Shown in pieces: positions 32,870 through 40,437 of a stretch of DNA of 64,000 nt. Position 1 is the first letter of the stretch. Each line of letters begins with the position of its first letter. This DNA comes from Pseudonocardia sp. HH130630-07 (GTDB lineage Bacteria; Actinomycetota; Actinomycetes; Mycobacteriales; Pseudonocardiaceae): contig NZ_CP013856.1 in NCBI RefSeq assembly GCF_001698125.1, forward strand, positions 1 through 64,000, given 5' to 3'. The translations under genes were made by a program, and so were the position numbers. The notes under the pieces are model-generated. The model ran no database searches, was not told the DNA's origin, and saw only the letters and a list, made by a program, of their open reading frames with translations.

Positions 32870-33325
32870 TCAGGGGTTCGCGCGGTCCATCACGCGCCCG
32901 GCGATCAGGACGTTGTGGTAGGCGGCGAGGGCGTCGCCGCTGGTGCGGCCGTCGTCCTGGACGTTCTGCGCCGCGCGGGCGGCGGACGAGACGAGGTCGG
33001 GCAGGACTGGTTCGATCACGAGATCGAGGACGGCGTCGGCGAGGGCGCCTTCGTGGTCGGCGAGCACGTGCAGGGAGACCCCGGCGCGGTGCAGCGCGGC
33101 GCCGATCAGACACATCGGGCGGTGGCCGTCGGCGCTGACGTAGCGGCACGAGGGCAGCCCGTGCTCGACGCTGTTCTCGGCGAACAGCGGGTGGTGATCC
33201 TGCGGGTCGACGTAGGCGTCGGGGTCGGTGTCGATGTCGGGGTAGGTCCAGTTCAGGCCGCGGTCGGCGACCACGGCGTGCAGCGCAGCAGTGAGCTGGT
33301 CCTCGGTGATGGCGAAGGTGGGCAT
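32870..33325 (-). CDS. Hypothetical protein, 151 aa
   Basis: The product has PSCRYVSADGHRPMCLIGAALHRAG in its centre, followed by an acidic helical C-terminal half. ATG 33325 follows AGAGGGGTC. No family recognised. It lies in the single-gene block between two terminators. Confidence 0.5.
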   Translation of the reverse strand: MPTFAITEDQLTAALHAVVADRGLNWTYPDIDTDPDAYVDPQDHHPLFAENSVEHGLPSCRYVSADGHRPMCLIGAALHRAGVSLHVLADHEGALADAVLDLVIEPVLPDLVSSAARAAQNVQDDGRTSGDALAAYHNVLIAGRVMDRANP

Positions 33326-33366
33326 GATGAATGACCCCTCTGGAGAAGGTGGAATGGGAAACGACG

Positions 33367-33401
33367 CGGCGGGACCCGGTCCCGGTGGGCCGGTCTCGCC
33401 G
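33367..33401 (-). terminator. Hairpin terminator
   Basis: CGGCGGGACC (33367-33376) and GGTCTCGCCG (33392-33401), with one G-T pair, immediately downstream of the 33406 stop. Confidence 0.45.
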
Positions 33402-33405
33402 GGGC

Positions 33406-33858
33406 TCAGCGGTTGAGCAGGTCGCGGTGGTAGCCGGCCAGGGCCACGATCACGGGTCCGAGGTCGGCGGCGTCGACGATCGGCCGGATGTCGCGGGCCA
33501 GGGCATCGTCGGCGAGCGTGTCGGGGTAGCAGATCCCGACGGTGACCTCGTCGCCGGTGAGCTCGCAGTCCTCACCCAGCTCCTCGGCCCACCGCTCCGG
33601 ACACAGCGGGTGGACCGAGTGCAGCGTGACCGAGAGACCGGCCGTCCCCGCGCAGCTGGCCCACTGTGCTGCGAGCCAGCGCATCTCCACCGCGCCGTCG
33701 TGGTCGGAGACGACCAGCCGGATCCAGTGCGGATCCAGCGCGATGGAGACGCCCAAGCCGTCGAACCGGGTCGAGCGCTCCCGGAGCCGGTCGAGGCTCA
33801 ACGCCTCACCGCGCCGGGCACCGACGCTGGTGCTGGTGTTCGTGTTGGTGATCGTCAT
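33406..33858 (-). CDS. Hypothetical protein, 150 aa
   Basis: GGAGGG precedes ATG 33858. The product has a Thr/Ser-rich N-terminus, then a mixed alpha/beta region (IALDPHWIRLVVSDHDGAVEM). No motif identified. Preceded by leader copy 6, which has the best-preserved outer stem. Confidence 0.5.
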   Translation of the reverse strand: MTITNTNTSTSVGARRGEALSLDRLRERSTRFDGLGVSIALDPHWIRLVVSDHDGAVEMRWLAAQWASCAGTAGLSVTLHSVHPLCPERWAEELGEDCELTGDEVTVGICYPDTLADDALARDIRPIVDAADLGPVIVALAGYHRDLLNR

Positions 33859-33910
33859 GGTGGCCCTCCACGGGGTCGGTGAGGCTCGGTGGCTGGAACG
33901 CGGCTCTGCC

Positions 33911-34195
33911 TCAGCACGGCGGCGGTGGGGCCCCGCAGGGGCGGCGGGGGTTCGGTCTGGCCCGGCCGGTGTGAGACCGCGGCCGGGACCAGGACCCGGC
34001 CGGGAACAGGCGCTACCGGCCCGCTCCCCGGCTACGGGCCCAGCAGGTGACCGGCGGCCCTGCCCGAGCGGCACCCCGGGTCCTCGCCGCCGGCACCGGG
34101 CTGACCGGCTCCGCTACGGCCCGTCTCGTCCTGGCGGTCTCACCCGGCCGGGTCGGACGGGTTCATCGCCGCGCACCCCACCGCCGCTGTGCTGA
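33911..34195 (-). promoter_or_regulatory. Nested-inverted-repeat leader element, copy 6
   Basis: Outer arms TCAGCACGGCGGCGGTGGGG (33911-33930) and its complement at 34176-34195 match in 19 of 20 positions. Inner arms 33959-33978 (GGCCCGGCCGGTGTGAGACC) and 34136-34154 (GGTCTCACCCGGCCGGGTC) also pair. The loop is about 120 bases longer than in the other copies. Confidence 0.75.
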
Positions 34196-34317
34196 CCTGT
34201 GGGCGATCCGGCCCGAGCCCTCCCCGGCTCCAGGACCCGGCCCACCACCGACATGTCCCGCCGGACACCCCACGGGGCAGGGCACGCTGCGGCGCCCCGC
34301 CCCGAACGAGGTGACGA

Positions 34318-36063
34318 TCAGCCAAGGGCCGCTGCCTCGCTGTCCTCCTCACCCTCGGGTGCACCCTGCTCGTTGACATCAACGGCGTCGCCGGCGTCCT
34401 GGGGGACGTCGGTGTCCTCGGTGGCGTCGTCGGTGGTGTCGTCGGTGGCGTCGTCGGTGAGGACGAGCTGCTCGACGTCGGCCAGGGCGTAGCCCCAATC
34501 GCGCAGCTGGGCGAAGTAGCGGCGCGTCGCCGGGGTCGGGTTGCGCCAGCTGTCGCGGCTGGTGCCGTCCTCATAGGCGGCGAGCACCAAGGCGAGCGCG
34601 AGCATGGTGGCCCGGGCTGCGGAGCCGGAGCGTGCGGCCTCGGCGACGGGGCTGGGTCTGCCGCTATAGTAGCTGTAGCCGCCGCCTGCGTCGCTGAGCC
34701 CGAGCAGTGTTGAGGCGAGGTCGTTGCCGGATTCCATCGCCCGGCGCAGGTCGTGGTCGCCCTGGGCGAACTCGGCGGCGACGAAGATCGCCGCTCCCTT
34801 CGGGGCAGCCTTGCGCGCGAACAGCTCGCGCAGCCAGTCGCGGCGCACGACCTGCGCGGACTCCCACGCCTTGTTGTTCGCGATCACCGTGCGGCGTGTC
34901 TCACGCGCGGCTTCACGCTCGCGGTCCTCCCGGGCCTGACGCTGCTCGTCGGTCTCCCCGACCGGCGCCGCCGGCTTCTGGCTGCTGTTCGGGCGGTCGT
35001 AGCGTTCGGCGTGGCCGTGGGTGGCGGGGTCGGTGCACACCCACAGCGTGTGGGCGGTCTTTCCCTGGTCGAAGTCGAAGCGCACCGTGACCGTCGCGGC
35101 ATGGCCCGGGCAGTCGCGGTGGGCATCCTCGGTGAGCTCGGTACCTGACGGGTCGTCCAGGCTGGGCCGCAGCCGGGCCAGGGTCATCGCAGTGTCGTGA
35201 CCGGCGTCGTCACGACCCAGGACGGTGACACCGTCCTCGCGCAGCTGGTCTTCGAGCTCAGTGCACAGGACCCGCTCGGCGCGGGTGTCACGCAGCCGCT
35301 GCGCGGCGTGGGCGAGCTGGTGAGGCCGCTGTAGCGCGGTTTCGGTGAGCCGGGCGACGGCGTCGTCGTCGTCGCTGAACTCGGCGATCACCGACATCTG
35401 GATCAGATCGAGGTCGTAGCGGGCGCCGACCTCGATCGCGCGGGCGCTGCCGGCGACCGCGGTGGTCTGGCGGACCCGCTTGGCCGGGGTCCGCGTGGTG
35501 CGCGCGATCTGCGCCGCGGACATCCCGAGCCCGAGCAGCTGCTGGTGGGCGGTGACCTGTTCGGCATCGGAGATGTCGGCTCGGTGCTGGTTCTCCGTGA
35601 GCTGGTCGATGATCCGTTCGGCGTCGTGAGTGCGTCGAGCCCGCTCCGGTTCAGTGTCGATGTCAGCGGTGGTCGGCTGGGGTTCGATGAGGACCCTCAC
35701 GCGTGCCAGGCCGGCCTTGAGCGCGGCCAGGGTGCGACGTTGGCCCTTGCGCACGACCAGCACGCTGACCCCGTCGCCGTCGCCGTCGCCGTCGTTGCGT
35801 CGGTAGACGCTGATCGGCTCACGTACACCGCGGTCGCGGACCGAGGCGCAGAAGTGCGGGTCGAGCTGAACCTCGGTGCGGGTGTTGACCTCCAACACCA
35901 GCTCGGCGGGGTCGGCCCAGGCCAGCTCACCGAGCTGGTCGAGCGTGCTGAGGGCCGCGCTGGTGTCGAACCCCGGGCGGGTGGTGGCGAACTCGGTGTC
36001 GGACTGGTCGTCGGTGCCGACCGTCGCTTCTGTGGTCGCTTCGGTGGTCGGTTCTGTGGTCAT
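34318..36063 (-). CDS. ParB/Srx-like domain protein of the leading-region type, 581 aa
   Basis: The N-terminal region (about 35-210) has ParB-like elements: a landmark segment ending VREPISVYRR, VLVVRKGQRRTLAALKAG in place of the GERR box, LTENQHRADISDAEQ, and a KorB/ParB helix-turn-helix (GMSAAQIARTTRTPAKRVRQT). The C-terminal half has a helical Arg/Glu-rich segment and an acidic tail rich in TDD repeats. Large ParB-domain proteins are common in conjugative leading regions, where some are nucleases. It is not near the centromere and so is probably not the partition ParB. Start 36063 chosen; GTG 36081 possible. Confidence 0.7.
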   Translation of the reverse strand: MTTEPTTEATTEATVGTDDQSDTEFATTRPGFDTSAALSTLDQLGELAWADPAELVLEVNTRTEVQLDPHFCASVRDRGVREPISVYRRNDGDGDGDGVSVLVVRKGQRRTLAALKAGLARVRVLIEPQPTTADIDTEPERARRTHDAERIIDQLTENQHRADISDAEQVTAHQQLLGLGMSAAQIARTTRTPAKRVRQTTAVAGSARAIEVGARYDLDLIQMSVIAEFSDDDDAVARLTETALQRPHQLAHAAQRLRDTRAERVLCTELEDQLREDGVTVLGRDDAGHDTAMTLARLRPSLDDPSGTELTEDAHRDCPGHAATVTVRFDFDQGKTAHTLWVCTDPATHGHAERYDRPNSSQKPAAPVGETDEQRQAREDREREAARETRRTVIANNKAWESAQVVRRDWLRELFARKAAPKGAAIFVAAEFAQGDHDLRRAMESGNDLASTLLGLSDAGGGYSYYSGRPSPVAEAARSGSAARATMLALALVLAAYEDGTSRDSWRNPTPATRRYFAQLRDWGYALADVEQLVLTDDATDDTTDDATEDTDVPQDAGDAVDVNEQGAPEGEEDSEAAALG

Positions 36064-36161
36064 GGGCAGCAGGCCTTTCACTCACCGGTGATGTCCACCC
36101 GGCGTCGCTGGCCGGGTGGTGCGTCCCCGATGGCCGGGGGCGCGCTGCGCGTCTCCGGCGG

Positions 36162-36305
36162 CCCGACGGGTGGCTCGGTGGGGGTTCTGCCGTGGTCGCG
36201 GCGGTGTGGACCCGCCGGGCGGTGGTGGTGCGCATGCAGGTAGCTGCGGGGCGGGTTCACCCGCGGGGACCCCGCGGCAGGTTCATCACCGAGCCACCCG
36301 TCGGG
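36162..36305 (-). promoter_or_regulatory. Inverted-repeat leader element, copy 7 (divergent)
   Basis: Perfect 19-bp arms CCCGACGGGTGGCTCGGTG (36162-36180) and CACCGAGCCACCCGTCGGG (36287-36305), with GGTTCATCACC in the right arm as in other copies. The outer stem is not obvious. Confidence 0.6.
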
Positions 36306-36363
36306 ATGCCAGCGTGGGGTCCGCCCCCTGCTGCGGGGCGGACCCACACTCCGGCGACTCCGT

Positions 36364-36667
36364 CTACTGCTGTTCGACGGCGGTGTCGTGGTCGTGGCTG
36401 TGCCGGCAACGTGGCTCGCGAGGGGGCAGGCACTGCGCTGCGAGCTCGAGCAGACTGGTGTCGTCGTCCAGCCCGATCGCGGTGAACATCTCATCGAGAT
36501 GGCCGACCAGATCAGCACCGCTGATCGACCCGCCGCCGTCGTCCTGGAGATCCCGCCAGGCCACAAACAGCCCGAGAATCCACCGCTGGGCAGGGGGCGT
36601 CGGCGCACAGCGGGAACGGCCGGTGCGCGGCCGGCGGGGCGAGGTAAGCGAGCACTGCGGGGATCAC
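36364..36667 (-). pseudogene. Small gene with apparent frameshift
   Basis: GTG 36667 overlaps the previous stop (GTGA) and reads MIPAVLAYLAPPAAHRPFPL before losing the frame. A second frame gives AQRWILGLFVAWRDLQDDGG and continues to a stop at 36364. One extra base near the run of five C (plus-strand G 36593-36597) would explain it. It may be a mutation, a sequencing error or a programmed slip. Function unknown. Confidence 0.45.
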
Positions 36668-36951
36668 GCGGCACGCCGGTTGGTGTGGCGGTGCAGGACC
36701 GGTAGGACGCTCTCCGCGATGGTGGAATCGGTACGGCCGTGCTCGACCAGCGCACCGTGGGCGGTGACGAGGTAGTGCCAGCCGATCCGCCAGCCGGCCC
36801 GCTCGAGCGGGGCGAACCACACCCGTGTCCCGTCCGGTGTGGTGAGCACGAACGCGGGGGTGCCGTGACTGTCGGGTGGGGTCTGGGTGAGCTGGTCGGG
36901 ATCGATACCGCGCACGGAGAAGATCCGCCGGATGTCGGCAATCGTGGTCAT
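36664..36951 (-). CDS. Small hypothetical protein, 95 aa
   Basis: AGGAG precedes ATG 36951. The product (MTTIADIRRIFSVRGIDPDQ...) has a helical start and a beta-rich middle (FVLTTPDGTRVWFAPLERAG). Coupled by a 4-base overlap to the broken gene downstream. No family recognised. Confidence 0.5.
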   Translation of the reverse strand: MTTIADIRRIFSVRGIDPDQLTQTPPDSHGTPAFVLTTPDGTRVWFAPLERAGWRIGWHYLVTAHGALVEHGRTDSTIAESVLPVLHRHTNRRAA

Positions 36952-37002
36952 CGCTGGAGCTCCTGTTCGCAAGGGGATGGTGGTCAGACACGCCCCGGCC
37001 CG

Positions 37003-37044
37003 CCGACCGGCACCCCGCTGACGACGAGCGGGGGTGCCGGTCGG
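37003..37044 (-). terminator. Terminator after the DUF932 gene
   Basis: CCGACCGGCACCCCGCT and AGCGGGGGTGCCGGTCGG pair with one bulged G around a 7-base loop. Confidence 0.65.
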
Positions 37045-37068
37045 ACGGGCTACCGAGGTGAGGAGCGG

Positions 37069-38235
37069 TCAGCTCGCGGCCGCGGCGAAGGTGGCCGAGA
37101 GCTGCATGGCCTCGATGCCGCGTGACTCGACCTCGTAGGCCTCGTCGACGTCGGGGATGCTCTGGGCGGCCGCAGTGACCGCGTGCAGCACCCCACCCGA
37201 GGTCGGGGCCCCACCGCGGATGAAGTGGGTCAGGATCGAGTCCTGGGCGGCGGTGGAGAAGCGCAGCTTCTTGCTGACGTGCTCGATGGTCTGCTGAGGG
37301 CGGGTGACCTCGACCCCGGCGTCGGCCTCGATCTCGGCGATGCGCTCGGCCACCCAGTGAGGGTCGAGGAACTTGCCCACGGCGTCGCGGGTCATGTTCT
37401 TGGCCAGGGCCAGGCTGGCGGCCTGGGTGTCGGACGACCAGTCGATCTGGCCGTGCTCGAGGCGCCCGCCGGCGTGGACCTCATTGATGGCGTGGCGGGT
37501 CAGGGTCATGCCGTTGTTGCAGATCTGGACGGTGAGCTGGGGGATGAGGCGGAACTTGCCCTGCCCGGTCTCGGAGTTGGTCAGGACGAACCCGGCGAAC
37601 ACCGTCGGGTTGTCGGCGCCACGGTCTCCGGAGAACGGGGAGGTGTAGCCACGCAGCAAGGCCGGTGCCATCGCCGCGACCGCGGTGGAGCGGATCTTGA
37701 CGTACATGCGGGACTCGGACAGGTCCGCCGAGACGATGTCGACGGGGTGGCCGGCCTCCCGGATCCCGTCCAGGCAGGTCATCAGCACGTCGAGGTTCTC
37801 GATGGGGCGGTAGCGGTCCGACAGCAGCGCCCTCATCACCCCGTGCCGTCCGTCGCCGTCGGCCAGGCCGCGCACCAGGAACCGGCGCTCGGGCCGGTGG
37901 GTGAGCCAGCCGTTGACGTTGGCGTCGTAGAGGTCGATGTTCTGCTCGCGGGTTCGCCGCAGGTAGGCGGGCGGGATGCCGAGCTTGTCGGCGATGCCGC
38001 TGTCGGCGGTACGGGTCGGGGTGAGGCTCAGGTCACCGGTGGTGACTCCGTCCATCGACAGCTCGACCCCGGCGCCGTGCACCAGCATCTGCCCGTCCTG
38101 GGCCGCCAAGGCGGACGCGGCGACGACGTGGTCGGTCTTGGCTGCCTGCTGGGTACGCAGCAGCTCGACCATGTCGCTCAGGTCGGCGTTGCGGGTGGTC
38201 AGCACGACGGCGTTCTGGTCGGTGGTCTGCTCCAT
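37069..38235 (-). CDS. DUF932 plasmid protein
   Basis: The 388-residue product matches the DUF932 pattern: ERRFLVRGLADGDGRHGVMRALLSDRYRPIENLDVL early, then FVLTNSETGQGKFRLIPQLTVQICNNGMT, and DAVGKFLDPHWVAERIAEIE. DUF932 proteins are frequent on plasmids and phages, often near ssb and anti-defence genes; the molecular role is unknown. It has leader copy 8 upstream and its own terminator. Confidence 0.75.
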   Translation of the reverse strand: MEQTTDQNAVVLTTRNADLSDMVELLRTQQAAKTDHVVAASALAAQDGQMLVHGAGVELSMDGVTTGDLSLTPTRTADSGIADKLGIPPAYLRRTREQNIDLYDANVNGWLTHRPERRFLVRGLADGDGRHGVMRALLSDRYRPIENLDVLMTCLDGIREAGHPVDIVSADLSESRMYVKIRSTAVAAMAPALLRGYTSPFSGDRGADNPTVFAGFVLTNSETGQGKFRLIPQLTVQICNNGMTLTRHAINEVHAGGRLEHGQIDWSSDTQAASLALAKNMTRDAVGKFLDPHWVAERIAEIEADAGVEVTRPQQTIEHVSKKLRFSTAAQDSILTHFIRGGAPTSGGVLHAVTAAAQSIPDVDEAYEVESRGIEAMQLSATFAAAAS

Positions 38236-38309
38236 GGCGGGGTTCCGTTCTCTCGGGCGTACGCACCGGCCCCTGGGGAAGCGGGGCCGGTGCGGTCCCG
38301 ACCGCTGTG

Positions 38310-38500
38310 GTGGGACGTGACTCGCCCGCACCCCGCGGCCCGGCGCGGCGGGGCCGCGCGCTCGCCCGACCGGTGTGACACCACTCCGACGACCCATCCC
38401 GCAGCTGACGACACAGACCTGGTGGTGTCACCTGTGTCGGGTGCGGCAGGGGCGGCATCGGCGGGTAAGCCGGGCCGCGGGGTGCAGAGTCACCACGGCC
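38310..38500 (-). promoter_or_regulatory. Nested-inverted-repeat leader element, copy 8 (upstream of DUF932)
   Basis: Contains GGGACGTGACTC (38312-38323) and GAGTCACCAC (38487-38496) as outer arms and GGTGTGACACCAC / GTGGTGTCACC as inner arms. Long blocks are identical to the copy upstream of the lasso precursor. Confidence 0.7.
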
Positions 38501-38563
38501 CATCCAGCTGCGGTCGCGACCTCACCGGAACCCTGCGCTCACCGAATGACCACGCAGAACCCC

Positions 38564-38577
38564 ATAGTTCGAACTAT
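38564..38577. promoter_or_regulatory. Perfect 14-bp palindrome, candidate operator
   Basis: ATAGTTCGAACTAT is a full palindrome in an AT-rich island about 95 bases upstream of the 38672 start. Confidence 0.45.
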
Positions 38578-38671
38578 TGTTCCCATCTGAGTTAGGCTGC
38601 GCGGGTCCGTCGGGGTGGGGGAAGCACCCCGACGGACCACAAAGCTGGACGCCGCGACGCGAGGCTGGGGG

Positions 38672-38919
38672 ATGGGCGAGAACAGTCGTTACGACCGCTA
38701 CGCCCACCGAGTCGGCGCCGAGATCGAAGCCGAGGCCTCGGCGCTGCGCGTCGTGGCCGGCCTGGTCGAACGGGGGTGCCGCCGATCCCGGACCGGGTGG
38801 TCGCCGGTCGGGTCGCGGGCATCTTCTCGGCCGCGGCCGCCGAGCTCTCGGCAGGCTGGCCGGTGCAGCTGCAGCTGCGGCGCACGGTGCGTTGGACCGC
38901 TGATGCGCTCCGCGCCTAG
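38672..38919 (+). pseudogene. Small gene broken by a one-base G-run deletion, ending at an IS insertion
   Basis: It starts MGENSRYDRYAHRVGAEIEAE and reads to LVERG. In the +1 frame the sequence continues VPPIPDRVVAGRVAGIFSAA to DALRA and a TAG at 38917-38919. One more G in the run near 38772 would restore an 82-residue helical protein. The IS630 element has inserted at the TA of that TAG. Function unknown. Confidence 0.45.
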
Positions 38920-40051
38920 TGTCCTGAGTCAGTGATTCGTTTGCAGTAGTGAGCGACGCTGTCGAGGATCTCGTCGGCGGTTTTGGTCCAGACGTAGGGC
39001 TTGGGATCGTCGTTCCAGGTCTTGATCCAGGCTCGGACGTCGGCGTTGAGCGCGCGGACCGAGCGGTGGGTGGAACGCCGCAGCTTCTTCGTGGTCAGCT
39101 CGGCGAACCAGCGCTCGACGAGATTGAGCCATGACGAACTGGTCGGGGTGAAGTGCAGGACGAACCGCGGGTGAGCGGCCAGCCAGCGGCGGATCGCCGG
39201 GGTCTTGTGGGTGGAGGCGTTGTCCAGCACCAGGTGCACGTCGAGCTCGGCGGGGACTTCGCGGTCGAGGGTGCGCAGGAACTTGCCGAACTCGACCGCC
39301 CGATGGCGGGCGTGCAGGGAGCCGATGACCTTGCCGGTGGTGATGTCGAGGGCGGCGTAGAGGCTCGAGGTGCCGTTGCGGACGTAGTCGTGGCTGGCCC
39401 GCGCCGGGCTGCCGGGCAGCATCGGAAAGACGGGCTGGGTGCGATCGAGAGCCTGGATCTGGGTCTTCTCGTCCACACACAGCACCAGCGCGCGTTCGGG
39501 CGGGTCGAGGTAGAGACCGACGACGTCGCGGACCTTGGTCCACGAACAACGGATCTTTCGACAGCTTCCAGGAGTCGGTCTTGTGCGGCGCCAGTCCGAA
39601 CGCCCGCCACACCCGCGACACCGTCGTCTGCGACATGCCTAGGTGGGCTGCCATCGAGCGGGTCGACCAGTGAGTCGCATCCGCCGGTGTCGTCTCCAAG
39701 GTCAGCACGACCAGGCGCTCGACCTGCTCGTCGGTGACCGTGCGCGGACGCCCCGGCCGCGGCTCGTCGACCAACCCGTCGAGGCGGTGCTCGGCAAAAC
39801 GGGACCGCCACGTCGTCACCGTCGGTCGCGACACCCCCAACCAGGCCGCGACCTCGGTGTTCGACCTACCCTCGGCGGCAGCTAGCACGATCTTGCTCCG
39901 GGTGGCCAACCCGGCCGCGCTGGTTCGTCGCCGCGCCCACGACTCAAGCTGGGACCGCTCGTCGTCGGTCAGGATGATCCGCGCCGGCTTCGGTCCCCGA
40001 GTCGCCATGCCGCAGCCTAACAACCGACAGCGATTTAACAACTCAGGACAC
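38919..40051. mobile_element. IS630-family element, 1133 bp, with TA target duplication
   Basis: Ends GTGTCCTGAGT and ACTCAGGACAC form an 11-bp perfect terminal repeat, extended imperfectly. The flanking dinucleotide TA is present at 38917-38918 and 40052-40053, as expected for IS630/Tc1-mariner elements. Confidence 0.85.
38929..40008 (-). CDS. IS630-family transposase, frameshifted
   Basis: The N-terminal part (MATRGPKPARIILTDDERSQ, two helix-turn-helix motifs, DSWKLSKDPLFVDQ) runs in one frame to about 39540. The catalytic part (VRDVVGLYLDPPERALVLCV, LVLDNASTHK, SWLNLVERWF with the Asp-Asp-Glu residues) is in another frame and stops at 38929. One extra C in GTGGACCAAGG accounts for the shift. 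Programmed frameshifting occurs in some IS630 elements, but no classical slippery site is seen, so the gene is probably inactive. Confidence 0.75.
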   Translation of the reverse strand: MATRGPKPARIILTDDERSQLESWARRRTSAAGLATRSKIVLAAAEGRSNTEVAAWLGVSRPTVTTWRSRFAEHRLDGLVDEPRPGRPRTVTDEQVERLVVLTLETTPADATHWSTRSMAAHLGMSQTTVSRVWRAFGLAPHKTDSWKLSKDPLFVDQGPRRRRSLPRPARTRAGAVCGREDPDPGSRSHPARLSDAARQPGAGQPRLRPQRHLEPLRRPRHHHRQGHRLPARPPSGGRVRQVPAHPRPRSPRRARRAPGAGQRLHPQDPGDPPLAGRSPAVRPALHPDQFVMAQSRRALVRRADHEEAAAFHPPLGPRAQRRRPSLDQDLERRSQALRLDQNRRRDPRQRRSLLQTNH

Positions 40052-40083
40052 TAGCTCGATCCCCGGACGAGTGGGCAGCGGTG

Positions 40084-40437
40084 ATGCGCGCCTCCGAGGA
40101 ACGTGCCGCGGTCCAGCTCCGTGATTGCGGCCTCCTGCTCGCACACTTCGCCCGGCAGCTGCGGCGCCGCGCGGTGCAGGTCACCTACGCCGGGTTACAT
40201 GGCCAGGACATCGGGCTGGCGATGGCCGCTGTATTCGACAGCCTGTCTGTGACGCTGGATCAGGTCCCGAATCAGGTCCGCCGCGAAGCACTGGCCGCAG
40301 CGCGGCGCGAACACACGGGCCAGATGCCCCCAACGATCCGCGTGGGCGCATTCGCAAGTGTCTCACCAGCGGTTTTGGTCACTAGCCGCGCCGCCCGGGG
40401 TGCACCGGGCCGCTGTGTGCCCGGTCAGGGCACGTGA
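40084..40437 (+). CDS. Hypothetical protein, 117 aa
   Basis: Starts MRASEERAAVQLRDCGLLLA and is helical through residue 80, then loses regularity. It overlaps the end of the convergent 40425 gene by 13 bases. It may originally have followed the 38672 gene in one unit before the IS inserted between them. Confidence 0.4.
   Translation: MRASEERAAVQLRDCGLLLAHFARQLRRRAVQVTYAGLHGQDIGLAMAAVFDSLSVTLDQVPNQVRREALAAARREHTGQMPPTIRVGAFASVSPAVLVTSRAARGAPGRCVPGQGT

Noticed and set aside
34318..36063. Partition ParB of this plasmid
   Set aside because: It lacks the proper GERR box, is far from parA and the repeat array, and lies in the leading-region-like block.
36512..36667. Independent 51-aa gene
   Set aside because: Only its first 30 codons look coding; better explained as the start of a frameshifted gene ending at 36364.
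38564..38577. LexA/SOS box
   Set aside because: The actinobacterial SOS box is TCGAAC-N4-GTTCGA; here the halves are in the opposite order with no spacer.
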